From Flectobacillus roseus (GTDB lineage: Bacteria > Bacteroidota > Bacteroidia > Cytophagales > Spirosomataceae), in assembly GCF_030056665.1 (NCBI RefSeq), contig NZ_JASHIG010000002.1: a DNA stretch of 64,000 nucleotides, one strand, 5' to 3'. Positions 14,995 to 22,792 of the stretch are shown here, in pieces. The notes beneath the pieces were generated by a model that saw only the letters and a program-made list of their open reading frames with translations, was not told the DNA's origin and ran no database searches. The position numbers and the translations under genes are program-made. The first letter of the stretch is position 1; each line of letters opens with the position of its first letter.

Positions 14995-16071
14995 ATGAAA
15001 AAAATAAGCGTAATCCTCCTCCTATTATTGGGTACTTATTTCTCACAAGCCCAACATAAAACCGAAAAGGTTATCTTGATTACCACCGATGGATTTCGTT
15101 GGCTAGAGGTATTTAATGGCTTAGATACCGCATTGCTCAATCAAGAAAAATATACCAAAAGCAAACGCGATCTAGTTGACCGCTTTGGAGGTCCTCCGCA
15201 AGCTAGCCGAGCCAAAATGTTGACATTTTTGTGGAATACGATTGCGACAAAAGGGCAAATCTACGGGAATCGTCAGTACAAAAACTTTGTCAATGTCACC
15301 AATCAACAATGGTTTTCATATCCTGGCTATAATGAACTCTTGACTGGGGCTCCTGATGATGAACGAATTACCAGCAACGACCAAATAGAAAACCCTAATG
15401 AAACTGTATTGGAGTATTTGCATAAAAAACCTGCCTATAAGGGTAAAATCGCTGCTTTTTCGACATGGGATTGTTTTCCTTTTATCATCAATGAAAAAAG
15501 AAGTAAAATTCCTGTAAACTCAGGAAAAGAGTTAGTAAAAAATCCTAATCCGAAAGAAAAACTACTCAACGAAATTCAGCAGACTACTCCAAGCGCTATT
15601 GCTGACCGTCATGATTTCATTACTTATTTTCTTGCTAAAGAATACCTTGTAAACAAAAAGCCAAAGGTTTTATTTATAGCTTTTGATGAAACCGACGATT
15701 ATGCACATGCAGGAAATTATGACGCTTATATCAAAGCTGCTAATAATTTTGACCGATATTTAGCTGATCTTTGGAAGACAGTTCAATCAATGCCCGATTA
15801 TAAAGACAAAACGACACTCATTATTACCTCCGACCATGGACGAGGTCAATATCCTAAATCAGGCTGGACAGACCATAGCTTCAGAACAGCCTATTCAGAC
15901 CAAATTTGGTTTGCGGTTATAGGACCTGATACTCCTGCAAAAGGCGAAATAAAAACAGCTGGGCAATTTTACCAAACACAGTTTGCCAGTACACTCGCCA
16001 AGTTTTTAGGAGAAAACTATGCTCCTAATGATAAGGTTGGCAAACCCATCGAAGAAGTAATGAATAAGTAA
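14995..16071 (+). CDS. Secreted alkaline-phosphatase-superfamily hydrolase, candidate phosphonate-ester or phosphate-ester hydrolase
   Basis: The 358-residue protein has a Sec signal MKKISVILLLLLGTYFSQAQ, so it acts in the periplasm or at the surface. Superfamily metal sites are visible: TTDGFRW with Asp32, a candidate nucleophile region WFSYPGYNELLTG (about 113-125), FDETDDYAHAGNYD giving Asp and His ligands, TSDHGRG and a final DHSF. The set resembles nucleotide pyrophosphatase, phosphopentomutase and phosphonoacetate hydrolase relatives. Given the locus, it may release phosphonate head groups from phosphonolipids or phosphonoglycans before or after SusCD import. The substrate is inferred from position only. 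Confidence 0.8.
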   Translation: MKKISVILLLLLGTYFSQAQHKTEKVILITTDGFRWLEVFNGLDTALLNQEKYTKSKRDLVDRFGGPPQASRAKMLTFLWNTIATKGQIYGNRQYKNFVNVTNQQWFSYPGYNELLTGAPDDERITSNDQIENPNETVLEYLHKKPAYKGKIAAFSTWDCFPFIINEKRSKIPVNSGKELVKNPNPKEKLLNEIQQTTPSAIADRHDFITYFLAKEYLVNKKPKVLFIAFDETDDYAHAGNYDAYIKAANNFDRYLADLWKTVQSMPDYKDKTTLIITSDHGRGQYPKSGWTDHSFRTAYSDQIWFAVIGPDTPAKGEIKTAGQFYQTQFASTLAKFLGENYAPNDKVGKPIEEVMNK

Positions 16072-16089
16072 AAATAAAACCCTCGCACT

Positions 16090-16119
16090 GGTTCAAGTCT
16101 TAGACTTGGACCTTTTTTT
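16090..16119 (+). terminator. Rho-independent terminator ending the phosphonate locus
   Basis: GGTTCAAGTC pairs with GACTTGGACC over a TTA loop, followed by a seven-T run. It lies 18 bp after the hydrolase stop. The stem closely resembles the terminator at 50967. Confidence 0.85.
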
Positions 16120-16340
16120 GTAATAGTTTTCAAACTACAATCATCCAACACACCAACCTTTACTTCCGCTCGATTTTATAAATTCTTTACCAATATTTTA
16201 CCGCTCAAAAATGTTAATCTACACTTAATATAAGAGTAACGATGAGGTAATTTCTGGTTGATAAGTTTGTGTCAAAATTTGAGAAACCCAATTTCTTATC
16301 ATCTCAAACGACAATATTATTAGTCCTAGATTAATTACTT

Positions 16341-17027
16341 ATGATCGACATTTCTCTTAAAGTACTGGTAGTAGATGACGACCCAGATATCTTAGAATTA
16401 CTCCAATACAACCTTGAAGGCGAGGGTTATCAGGTGTTCACGGCAGAAAACGGAAAAATTGCAGTAGAAAAAGCCAAGCAACATATCCCTGATTTGATTG
16501 TGATGGACATTATGATGCCGATTATGGACGGAATCGAGGCGGGTCGCATTATCAAACAAATGCCAGAGTTAAACAAAACATACCTTTTGTTCTTAACTGC
16601 TCGTGCTGAGGAGTATTCTGAAATCGCTGCTTTTGACATTGGTGCCGACGACTACATTATCAAGCCTGTTAAGCCAAGAGCTTTATTGAGCCGTATCAAA
16701 GCCATGTTGAAACGTGAACTAGCAGAAGGTACAGGCACAGAAAAGATTGTTATTGAAGATTTAACTATCAACAAACAAAACTATTCTATTGCGGTAAATA
16801 ACAACTCTTGGGTATTACCGAAAAAAGAATTTGATTTATTGATGTTCTTCGTAACCAATCCCAACAAAGTGTATTCTCGCGACGAAATCCTTTCTAATGT
16901 TTGGGGTAGAGGTATTCACGTAACTGAAAGAACCGTTGATGTGCATATTCGTAAAATCCGTGAAAAAATTGGTGATGATTACATCAGAACTATCAAGGGT
17001 GTAGGGTATCTTTTTGCCAACGCCTAA
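16341..17027 (+). CDS. OmpR/PhoB-type response regulator, no adjacent kinase
   Basis: This 228-residue regulator has a receiver domain (residues 6-125: acidic pocket D12-D14, phospho-acceptor Asp56 in IVMDIMMP, T86 and K108 in DDYIIKP) and a winged-helix DNA-binding domain (residues 130-226: LPKKEFDLLMFF, TERTVDVHIRKIREKIG, RTIKGVGYLF). The receiver is close to the PhoB-like regulators that in many Bacteroidota sit directly before a PhoR-type kinase. Here the next gene is a phosphoesterase and no kinase follows. Its place just beyond the phosphonate locus makes phosphate-responsive control plausible but unproven. Confidence 0.9.
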   Translation: MIDISLKVLVVDDDPDILELLQYNLEGEGYQVFTAENGKIAVEKAKQHIPDLIVMDIMMPIMDGIEAGRIIKQMPELNKTYLLFLTARAEEYSEIAAFDIGADDYIIKPVKPRALLSRIKAMLKRELAEGTGTEKIVIEDLTINKQNYSIAVNNNSWVLPKKEFDLLMFFVTNPNKVYSRDEILSNVWGRGIHVTERTVDVHIRKIREKIGDDYIRTIKGVGYLFANA

Positions 17028-17327
17028 AAAGAAACAAAACCGAGTATCCATTCCTACAAAACTTTACTATACCAACAGATTAGCCAGTCGTTTTTCAAAA
17101 CCTTTCTGGTCTTCCTCTATCTAACCTGCCAATTTTTGCTGGCTAGTTTGTTGGTTTTCTCTCATTATCACCTCCTCTGCAACAATTAACAAAAGCATAA
17201 CATACACACAACCATAAGGTTAAAGTAATTCCTCAATTTTGGTCATAGTTAAAACAAGGCAGAAAATGCACTAAACGACTATCCCTAAATATCGTTTCTG
17301 TCTTCTTGAATTGGATTAGATACGTAT
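17028..17327. other. Intergenic region after the response regulator
   Basis: These 300 bp have no ATG-initiated gene. One frame reads in-frame with an alternative end of the regulator for about 34 codons (PKKKQNRVSIPTKLYY...). A further 22-codon hydrophobic stretch (LLASLLVFSHYH) follows after a stop. This could be a decayed kinase start or chance. An imperfect inverted repeat TTAGCCAGTC/GCTGGCTAG lies at 17081-17146. Confidence 0.3.
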
Positions 17328-18131
17328 ATGAAAACACCAGCTCAATATAAAACCATTATCATTTCAGATTTACACTTAGGATCTGAAGGCGCAAAAGCCA
17401 AGGAAGTTGTGGCATTTTTGAAATCAACTTCTTGCGAAACGCTTATCATGAATGGCGACATTATCGACGGCTGGCAACTCAAAAAAGGAGGTTCCTGGAA
17501 AAAGAAGCATACCGCATTTTTTAGGGTAGTGCTCAAAATGATTGAAGAACATGGTACCAAAGTAATATATCTAAGAGGCAACCATGACGATTTTCTTGAC
17601 CAGATTATTCCTTTTCAATTAGGAAAGCAATTTAGTATTAGAAAAGACTTTATTCTGAAATCTGGAAAAAGGCAGTTTTTTATCACGCACGGCGACATTT
17701 TTGACTCCGTGACATCCAATATGAAGTGGTTGGCACACCTAGGTGATATAGGTTATACCTTCCTTCTGGGCCTTAATAAGCTCTATAACCGTTATCGCGC
17801 ATGGAGAGGTATGCCATACTACTCCTTTTCACAAAAAATCAAACAGCAAGTAAAAAAGGCCGTCAATCATGTGTCGGATTTTGAGGAAAAACTAGCTGAG
17901 TTAGCCCTAGCAAACGATTGTGAAGGCATTATATGTGGACATATCCACAAACCAGAAATTAAAGCCATTGGCGAAGTCACCTATATGAACTCAGGCGACT
18001 GGGTTGAGTCATTAAGTGCACTCATCGAAACACATGAAGGAGTATGGGAACTGATGTATTACGCCAATGAAGCTCTGCTCTTAAGCGAAGAAGATACCAA
18101 CGAATTGATTTTAAACGAGAACAAAAACTAA
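17328..18131 (+). CDS. LpxH-like UDP-2,3-diacylglucosamine pyrophosphatase family phosphoesterase
   Basis: This 267-residue calcineurin-like metallophosphoesterase shows the full motif series: ISDLHLGSEG (D-x-H), NGDIIDGW (GD), LRGNHDDF (GNHD), THGDIFD (H-G-D) and CGHIHKPE (GHxH). It belongs to the broad LpxH/YbbF-like group often annotated UDP-2,3-diacylglucosamine diphosphatase. Its start shares the SDLHLG-S-G-AK segment with Bacteroidota paralogues whose substrates are untested. It is 37 bp upstream of a glycosyltransferase, so the pair may act in lipid or envelope modification. True lipid A synthesis by this protein is not shown. Confidence 0.85.
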   Translation: MKTPAQYKTIIISDLHLGSEGAKAKEVVAFLKSTSCETLIMNGDIIDGWQLKKGGSWKKKHTAFFRVVLKMIEEHGTKVIYLRGNHDDFLDQIIPFQLGKQFSIRKDFILKSGKRQFFITHGDIFDSVTSNMKWLAHLGDIGYTFLLGLNKLYNRYRAWRGMPYYSFSQKIKQQVKKAVNHVSDFEEKLAELALANDCEGIICGHIHKPEIKAIGEVTYMNSGDWVESLSALIETHEGVWELMYYANEALLLSEEDTNELILNENKN

Positions 18132-18168
18132 TGCTTATCTCAATAAGCATGATACCAAAAGCCACGAA

Positions 18169-19329
18169 ATGAGTAAATTTTTGTTTGTTGTACAAGGCGA
18201 AGGTAGAGGTCACTTGACTCAGGCGATCTCACTTTCTGAAATATTAACTTCGGCTGGTCACGAAGTGGTAGCAGTATTGGTGGGCAAAGGAAATAATCAA
18301 AAATTACCTTCCTTTTTCCAAGAAGCTATTCAAGCACCTATTGAAACTTTCCCTAGCCCATCGCTCGTTTATGGACAAGGAAAGTCCTTGAGAGTTTGGG
18401 ATACCATTAGCACTCATTTACTTAAATTTCCTTTGTATTGCAAAAGCGTGAAGTACCTGAAAGAGCAAATTGATTACTACCAGCCAGACGCTGTAATCAA
18501 TTTCTACGAAATGATTTGTGGTTTGTATTTCAGCACGTATCGCCCCAATATTCCTTGTATTTGTATTGCGCATCAGTATTTGCTATTGCATGAGCAATTT
18601 AACAATATTTCTAAACATTGGTTTGACCGTTTTTTACTCAACTTCAATACCAAAGTAACAGCATTGGGTAGTACGCAAAAATTAGCATTGTCATTCGACA
18701 AAATGGAGAATGACTTAAATCGTAATATTGCTGTAGTGCCGCCTTTGTTGCGGACAGAAGTGAAAAAACTTAATCCAACAAGTAAACCGTTTGTATTGGC
18801 ATACATAACACATCACAAATTGGCGGAAGACATTGCTAATTGGCACGAAAATCACCGTGATGTGCAAATCCATTGTTTTTGGAATAATCCAGATTTTTCA
18901 GACGAATGGGCAGTAAGAGAAAACCTTACTTTCCATCAAGTAAACGCCGAGAAATTTTTGACAATGATGGAAAATTGTTCGGGGTTGGTTTGTACGGCTG
19001 GTTTCGAATCAGTGTGTGAAGCCATGTATTTGGGCAAGCCTATCATGATGGTTCCTGTTCCAAATCATATTGAACAAATGATTAATGCTCACGACGGGCA
19101 GCGTGCTGGCGCTGGAATAGCCTCAACAGAATTTGATTTTTCTAAATTTTTGGCATATCTACCGCAACACCAAAGTATTCAAACCGAATTTATCGACTGG
19201 CAACATCAAGCCAATCGCCTTTTCCTGCATTATCTCGAAACCTTGACACAAAAACCAACTCAAATTTTCACTTTCAAACCCTCAGGTTCAAGACTTGGCT
19301 CTTGGTGGAGACAGTTGGCTTTTAGATAG
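18169..19329 (+). CDS. MurG/UGT-like glycosyltransferase (GT-B fold)
   Basis: The 386-residue protein starts MSKFLFVVQGEGRGHLTQA, the GxGHxxQ nucleotide-sugar transferase N-terminal loop of MurG/GT28-like proteins. The C-terminal donor half shows CSGLVCTAGFESVCEAMYLGKPIMMVP (about 265-292), the usual G-F-x-S-x-x-E-A-x-x-x-G-K-P motif. No signal or membrane span is present, so it is cytosolic or membrane-associated. Such proteins transfer sugar to lipid or polyprenyl carriers. Co-location with the phosphoesterase suggests a shared glycolipid pathway; the substrate is unknown. Confidence 0.85.
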   Translation: MSKFLFVVQGEGRGHLTQAISLSEILTSAGHEVVAVLVGKGNNQKLPSFFQEAIQAPIETFPSPSLVYGQGKSLRVWDTISTHLLKFPLYCKSVKYLKEQIDYYQPDAVINFYEMICGLYFSTYRPNIPCICIAHQYLLLHEQFNNISKHWFDRFLLNFNTKVTALGSTQKLALSFDKMENDLNRNIAVVPPLLRTEVKKLNPTSKPFVLAYITHHKLAEDIANWHENHRDVQIHCFWNNPDFSDEWAVRENLTFHQVNAEKFLTMMENCSGLVCTAGFESVCEAMYLGKPIMMVPVPNHIEQMINAHDGQRAGAGIASTEFDFSKFLAYLPQHQSIQTEFIDWQHQANRLFLHYLETLTQKPTQIFTFKPSGSRLGSWWRQLAFR

Positions 19330-19412
19330 TAACCTTAATTAGCACTCTCTCAAAATCCCGTAACGAGATACCATTCGTTACAATATCTTTAGCATTTAGA
19401 ATAGTTATCGCC

Positions 19413-19443
19413 AAAAGCCAACTTCTTTGAGGTTGGCTTTTTT
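19413..19443 (+). terminator. Terminator after the glycosyltransferase
   Basis: AAAAGCCAACTTC pairs with GAGGTTGGCTTTTTT over a small loop. This is a strong hairpin with T run 84 bp after the stop. The A run on the other side makes it potentially bidirectional. Confidence 0.88.
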
Positions 19444-19639
19444 GTGACCCTTCAATAAATTTAATATTGCATCAATCAACAGAATTGTAATTTTGTGCAA
19501 GATATTAGGAGTGATTTAACACAATTAGATTTTCAAGGTAGTTTTTGAGTAAAGGCTCACTGCCAACAGCCGAAAGCTATTTACAAAATATCACCAATAT
19601 GAGTCCATTTTAATTACATAGTTAAATGGAATTTAGTTT

Positions 19640-19672
19640 AAAAGGCTGTGATTGATAATCACAGCCTTTTTT
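19640..19672 (-). terminator. Terminator of the quinone oxidoreductase gene
   Basis: AAAAGGCTGTGATT pairs with AATCACAGCCTTTT over GAT, with flanking A and T runs. It lies 8 bp beyond the minus-strand stop at 19680. It may be bidirectional, ending residual plus-strand transcription too. The sequence between it and 19443 shows nothing else. Confidence 0.88.
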
Positions 19673-19679
19673 GGTAAAT

Positions 19680-20648
19680 CTATTTGACCAACACAATTTT
19701 TCCGATATGTGCCGATGATTCCATGAGTCGGTGTGCATCTGCTGCTTGAGGCATTGGGAAGCTCGCAAAAATAGGAACTTTGAACAATCCTTGTTCTAAT
19801 ATTGGCCACACTTTCTCATAAACTTCGGCAGTTAAACTGGCCTTGAAGCTTATTTCTCTTGCACGCAAAGTACTACCTGTAATGGTCAGTCGCTTTTGCA
19901 TCATTTTCAAAGTATCAATCTGAACATTCTTCCCTCCCATGGCATTGATATACACCAAACGTCCATCGGCTTGTAATAAATCTATATTTTTGGAAAAATA
20001 GTCTCCCCCAATCATATCCAAAATGACATGGATTGACTCCTCTTTTAACACTTCTAAAAAGTCCTGCGTTTTGTAATTCACAAAACCATCTGCGCCAAGT
20101 TCTAAACACGCTTTTCCCTTTTCCTCATTGCCAACAGTTACGAAAACCTTTGCACCAAAAGCCTTCGCCAACTGAATCGCAGTTGTACCGATTCCACTAC
20201 TTCCTCCATGAATCAAAATGCCTTCACCAGCTTGCAAGTTTCCTCTCTGAAAAACATTATGCCATACCGTGTAGATCGTTTCTGGTAAACAGGCTGCTTC
20301 TTCCAAGGAAAAACCAGTAGGAATGGGCAAACAAACCGACTCATGAACATTCACCTTTCCGGCATATCCTCCACCAGCAACCAAAGCACAGACCTCGTCG
20401 CCTAGCTTCCAGCGAGTTACCTTTTCTCCTATCTCAATAATTTGTCCTGCAACCTCCAAACCAGCGATATCGGCAGGCGCTCCTTTGGGTGCGGGATAAT
20501 GTCCCTTTCGCTGCAATACATCTGGACGATTGACACCCGCAGCATATATTTCGATAATTACCTCTTCAGCACCACAAACAGGATCGGGATATTCGGACCA
20601 AATCATATTTTCGGGTGCACCAAACGCAGTTATTTTTACAGCATTCAT
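19680..20648 (-). CDS. Zinc-free MDR NAD(P)H:quinone oxidoreductase (QOR/PIG3-like)
   Basis: The protein has 322 residues from the ATG at 20648 (MNAVKITAFGAPENM). An upstream in-frame ATG at 20738 would add 30 atypical residues and is rejected. The family marks are NRPDVLQRKGHYPAPKGA, GLEVAGQI, GDEVCALVAGGGYA, and the NADPH-binding ILIHGGSSGIGTTAIQLAK (about 142-160), with C-terminal SSAHIGKIVL. These match the PIG3/TIGR02824 type that reduces quinones by one or two electrons with NADPH. The structural and catalytic zinc cysteines of alcohol dehydrogenases are missing, as expected. It is monocistronic between two terminator regions. Confidence 0.92.
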   Translation of the reverse strand: MNAVKITAFGAPENMIWSEYPDPVCGAEEVIIEIYAAGVNRPDVLQRKGHYPAPKGAPADIAGLEVAGQIIEIGEKVTRWKLGDEVCALVAGGGYAGKVNVHESVCLPIPTGFSLEEAACLPETIYTVWHNVFQRGNLQAGEGILIHGGSSGIGTTAIQLAKAFGAKVFVTVGNEEKGKACLELGADGFVNYKTQDFLEVLKEESIHVILDMIGGDYFSKNIDLLQADGRLVYINAMGGKNVQIDTLKMMQKRLTITGSTLRAREISFKASLTAEVYEKVWPILEQGLFKVPIFASFPMPQAADAHRLMESSAHIGKIVLVK

Positions 20649-21016
20649 GTTGTTGATTTTTGAAGTGAATGAAAGCAAAGGAATCAAATTTTTGGGTTTT
20701 GGGAATCGGCTGTGTGCTTTAGGTGAAAACTGGTTCAAATACGAGATTCTGCGAGTTTTTAGACAGTTTAAATCTGTAGATTGTTTTTTTCTGATTTCGT
20801 GTCAATTCTGATAACCGATACACTTCTAACCGATAACTCCCAACCTACCTTAACAATTTAATAATTTCTTAAAATTTGAACTTTTTCAAGAAACCAGTAG
20901 TTTTATATTCAAATACAAAGCAAAAGCGTTTTGTGATTTGTTAAAACAATTAATTATTAATCAAGCAATTACAAAAGTATCTTTTGCTCATATTATTTAC
21001 TAAAACAAATAAAAAT

Positions 21017-21169
21017 ATGGCAAAACAAAGTTGGAGTGCATTAAACCGTCACACAAATTGGCGAGCACACAAAGCAAAAAAACAAGACAACCCTCGCTAC
21101 ATGCACACGTTTCAGAAAGGCGAAAATCACAATCCAGAAAATGACAAGGTATCGTATGACTGGATTTAA
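21017..21169 (+). CDS. Small basic protein (50 residues), unknown function
   Basis: A short reading frame starts MAKQSWSALNRHTNW at 21017. An upstream in-frame ATG at 20984 is less likely. The product is rich in Lys, His, Asn and Trp (HKAKKQDNPRYMHTFQKG), with no signal peptide or membrane segment. A clear hairpin terminator starts 19 bp after the stop, and the 368 bp upstream contain no other gene, so a dedicated transcript is plausible. No family is recognised. Confidence 0.5.
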   Translation: MAKQSWSALNRHTNWRAHKAKKQDNPRYMHTFQKGENHNPENDKVSYDWI

Positions 21170-21187
21170 GATGAAAAAATGAGTTGC

Positions 21188-21216
21188 AACCCGATCTTAA
21201 GATTGGGATTTTTTGT
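21188..21216 (+). terminator. Terminator after the 50-residue protein gene
   Basis: AACCCGATCTT pairs with AAGATTGGGATT, followed by TTTTTTGTTTTT. It closes a very short transcript and supports the small gene upstream. It could also act on readthrough from the minus-strand kinase gene that ends at 21237. Confidence 0.7.
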
Positions 21217-21236
21217 TTTTAGAGGGTTCTATTTCC

Positions 21237-22754
21237 CTAAAAATCACGCAGTTTTGCTAAATATTCAAATTCCTCCTCAAGTTTTTCTGTCAATCTTTCA
21301 AACAAACGAAAATACGCCTGATACTTTCCATGATTGTCTGAATTGGGTAACCATTCTTGGTCAAAATTCAATGATGCTGTCGCCGTTTGCAAATCGCTAA
21401 AAATCCCCATTTGTGTCAGTGTTAACAAAGCAATTCCTTGCCCAACTCCATCGTAGGAAAGATTTGCAGTGATTCTTTTACCGAAAATATCAGATAACAT
21501 TTGAACACATAAAGGGTGCGAAGCAAAACTCCCATTTATTCGAATTTCGTCTATATCTCTAAATTCTGCCAGCATTTTTCCAATACTGTACACTCCAAAC
21601 AAGATACCCTCCAAAGTCGCACGTGCCAGATGTGATTTAGTATGGTTGATGTGTAAACCAAAATACGAGCCTCTTGCATTGGCATTCCAGATAGGTGCTC
21701 GCTCGCCTAGCAAATAGGGCAAGAATACCAATCCATCAGCACCTAAAGGAATAGATTCTATGCGTTGAAATATTTCATCTAACACTTCTTCGATGTAAGC
21801 GTGTTCTGAAAAATCACCGAATTCCTTTGCGAACCATTCAAACACCACCCCTGCGTTGTTGCCTGGACCTCCGCTGATATAACAGTTGTCGGTCAACAGA
21901 TAATTAAAAACTCTTTTTTGTTGGTCTTTTAATAGCTCTTTTCCTGCAATCCTGACCGCCGAACTGGCACCTATCGAAATTACGGCTTTTCCTTCTGAAA
22001 TAATCCCTGCACCAAGCGTTGCCAAACAGCCATCAGTTGCTCCAAGGATAATTTGAGTATCGATTGGAACACCCCAAGACTTTGCAATTTCGGGTTTAAG
22101 TGTCAAAGTATTGTCCATCACTGAACTAACTTCGGAGAGTTGGCTTGATGAAATATGGGCAAAATTCAAGGCTTCTGTCGACCATTTTTTGGCCGTAATA
22201 TCAAATAATCCTGTCGATGAAGCCATACTTTCATCCACATGATATTGTCCAGTCAACTGAAAAAGAACATACTCTTTTAGCGAAATATATTTAGCCACTT
22301 TTTCAGAAAAAATACCCTTATTGGACTCCAACCAAGCTATTTTCATCAAAGGCGACATCGGGTGGATGGGCGTGCCTGTTTGTGCATAAAGACTAGTATC
22401 AAGTCTACTATCTTGAAGTTTTTTGACTTGGTTTTGTCCACGATTATCTGCCCAAATAATAGCTTGACCCAAAGGAATTCCTTTGGCATTGACAGGCAAA
22501 ACACTGTGCATCGAACCACTGAAACCAATCGAAATTATCTTGATTTTATTGGGAAGTACAAATTCATTCATTAAGGTTTTGACAACAAATAAAGTCGTAA
22601 TATACACCTGTTCAGGATCTTGTTCGCTCCATTCCGCAAAAGGGTGAAAAGTAGGATACGAACCTTGTTTTTGATACAAAGCTTTCCCACTCAGGTGATA
22701 CACCTGCACTTTTACAGAGGTTGTGTTAATATCAATTGTCAGAATGGCTTCCAT
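21237..22754 (-). CDS. FGGY-family carbohydrate kinase (gluconokinase/xylulokinase type), copy 1
   Basis: The 505-residue protein starts MEAILTIDINTTSVKVQVY, the first ATP-binding strand-turn of FGGY kinases. It shows the W-A-D-N-R motif (AIIWADNRGQNQ, about 92-103) that contacts the sugar, SPLMKIAWL, the D-G-C-L-A-T-L-G-A-G phosphate loop, SIGASSAVR, and GERAPIWNANARGSYFGL (C-terminal domain signature). The D-G-C Asp is the catalytic base. It is a divergent paralogue of the kinase at 25258 in the same neighbourhood, so gluconate or a related sugar acid is the likely substrate. The AraC gene lies 38 bp upstream on the same strand and may control it. Confidence 0.88.
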   Translation of the reverse strand: MEAILTIDINTTSVKVQVYHLSGKALYQKQGSYPTFHPFAEWSEQDPEQVYITTLFVVKTLMNEFVLPNKIKIISIGFSGSMHSVLPVNAKGIPLGQAIIWADNRGQNQVKKLQDSRLDTSLYAQTGTPIHPMSPLMKIAWLESNKGIFSEKVAKYISLKEYVLFQLTGQYHVDESMASSTGLFDITAKKWSTEALNFAHISSSQLSEVSSVMDNTLTLKPEIAKSWGVPIDTQIILGATDGCLATLGAGIISEGKAVISIGASSAVRIAGKELLKDQQKRVFNYLLTDNCYISGGPGNNAGVVFEWFAKEFGDFSEHAYIEEVLDEIFQRIESIPLGADGLVFLPYLLGERAPIWNANARGSYFGLHINHTKSHLARATLEGILFGVYSIGKMLAEFRDIDEIRINGSFASHPLCVQMLSDIFGKRITANLSYDGVGQGIALLTLTQMGIFSDLQTATASLNFDQEWLPNSDNHGKYQAYFRLFERLTEKLEEEFEYLAKLRDF

Positions 22755-22792
22755 AATTTTTTCGTATCGATTGTTGAGAAAGTATGTGTGGT

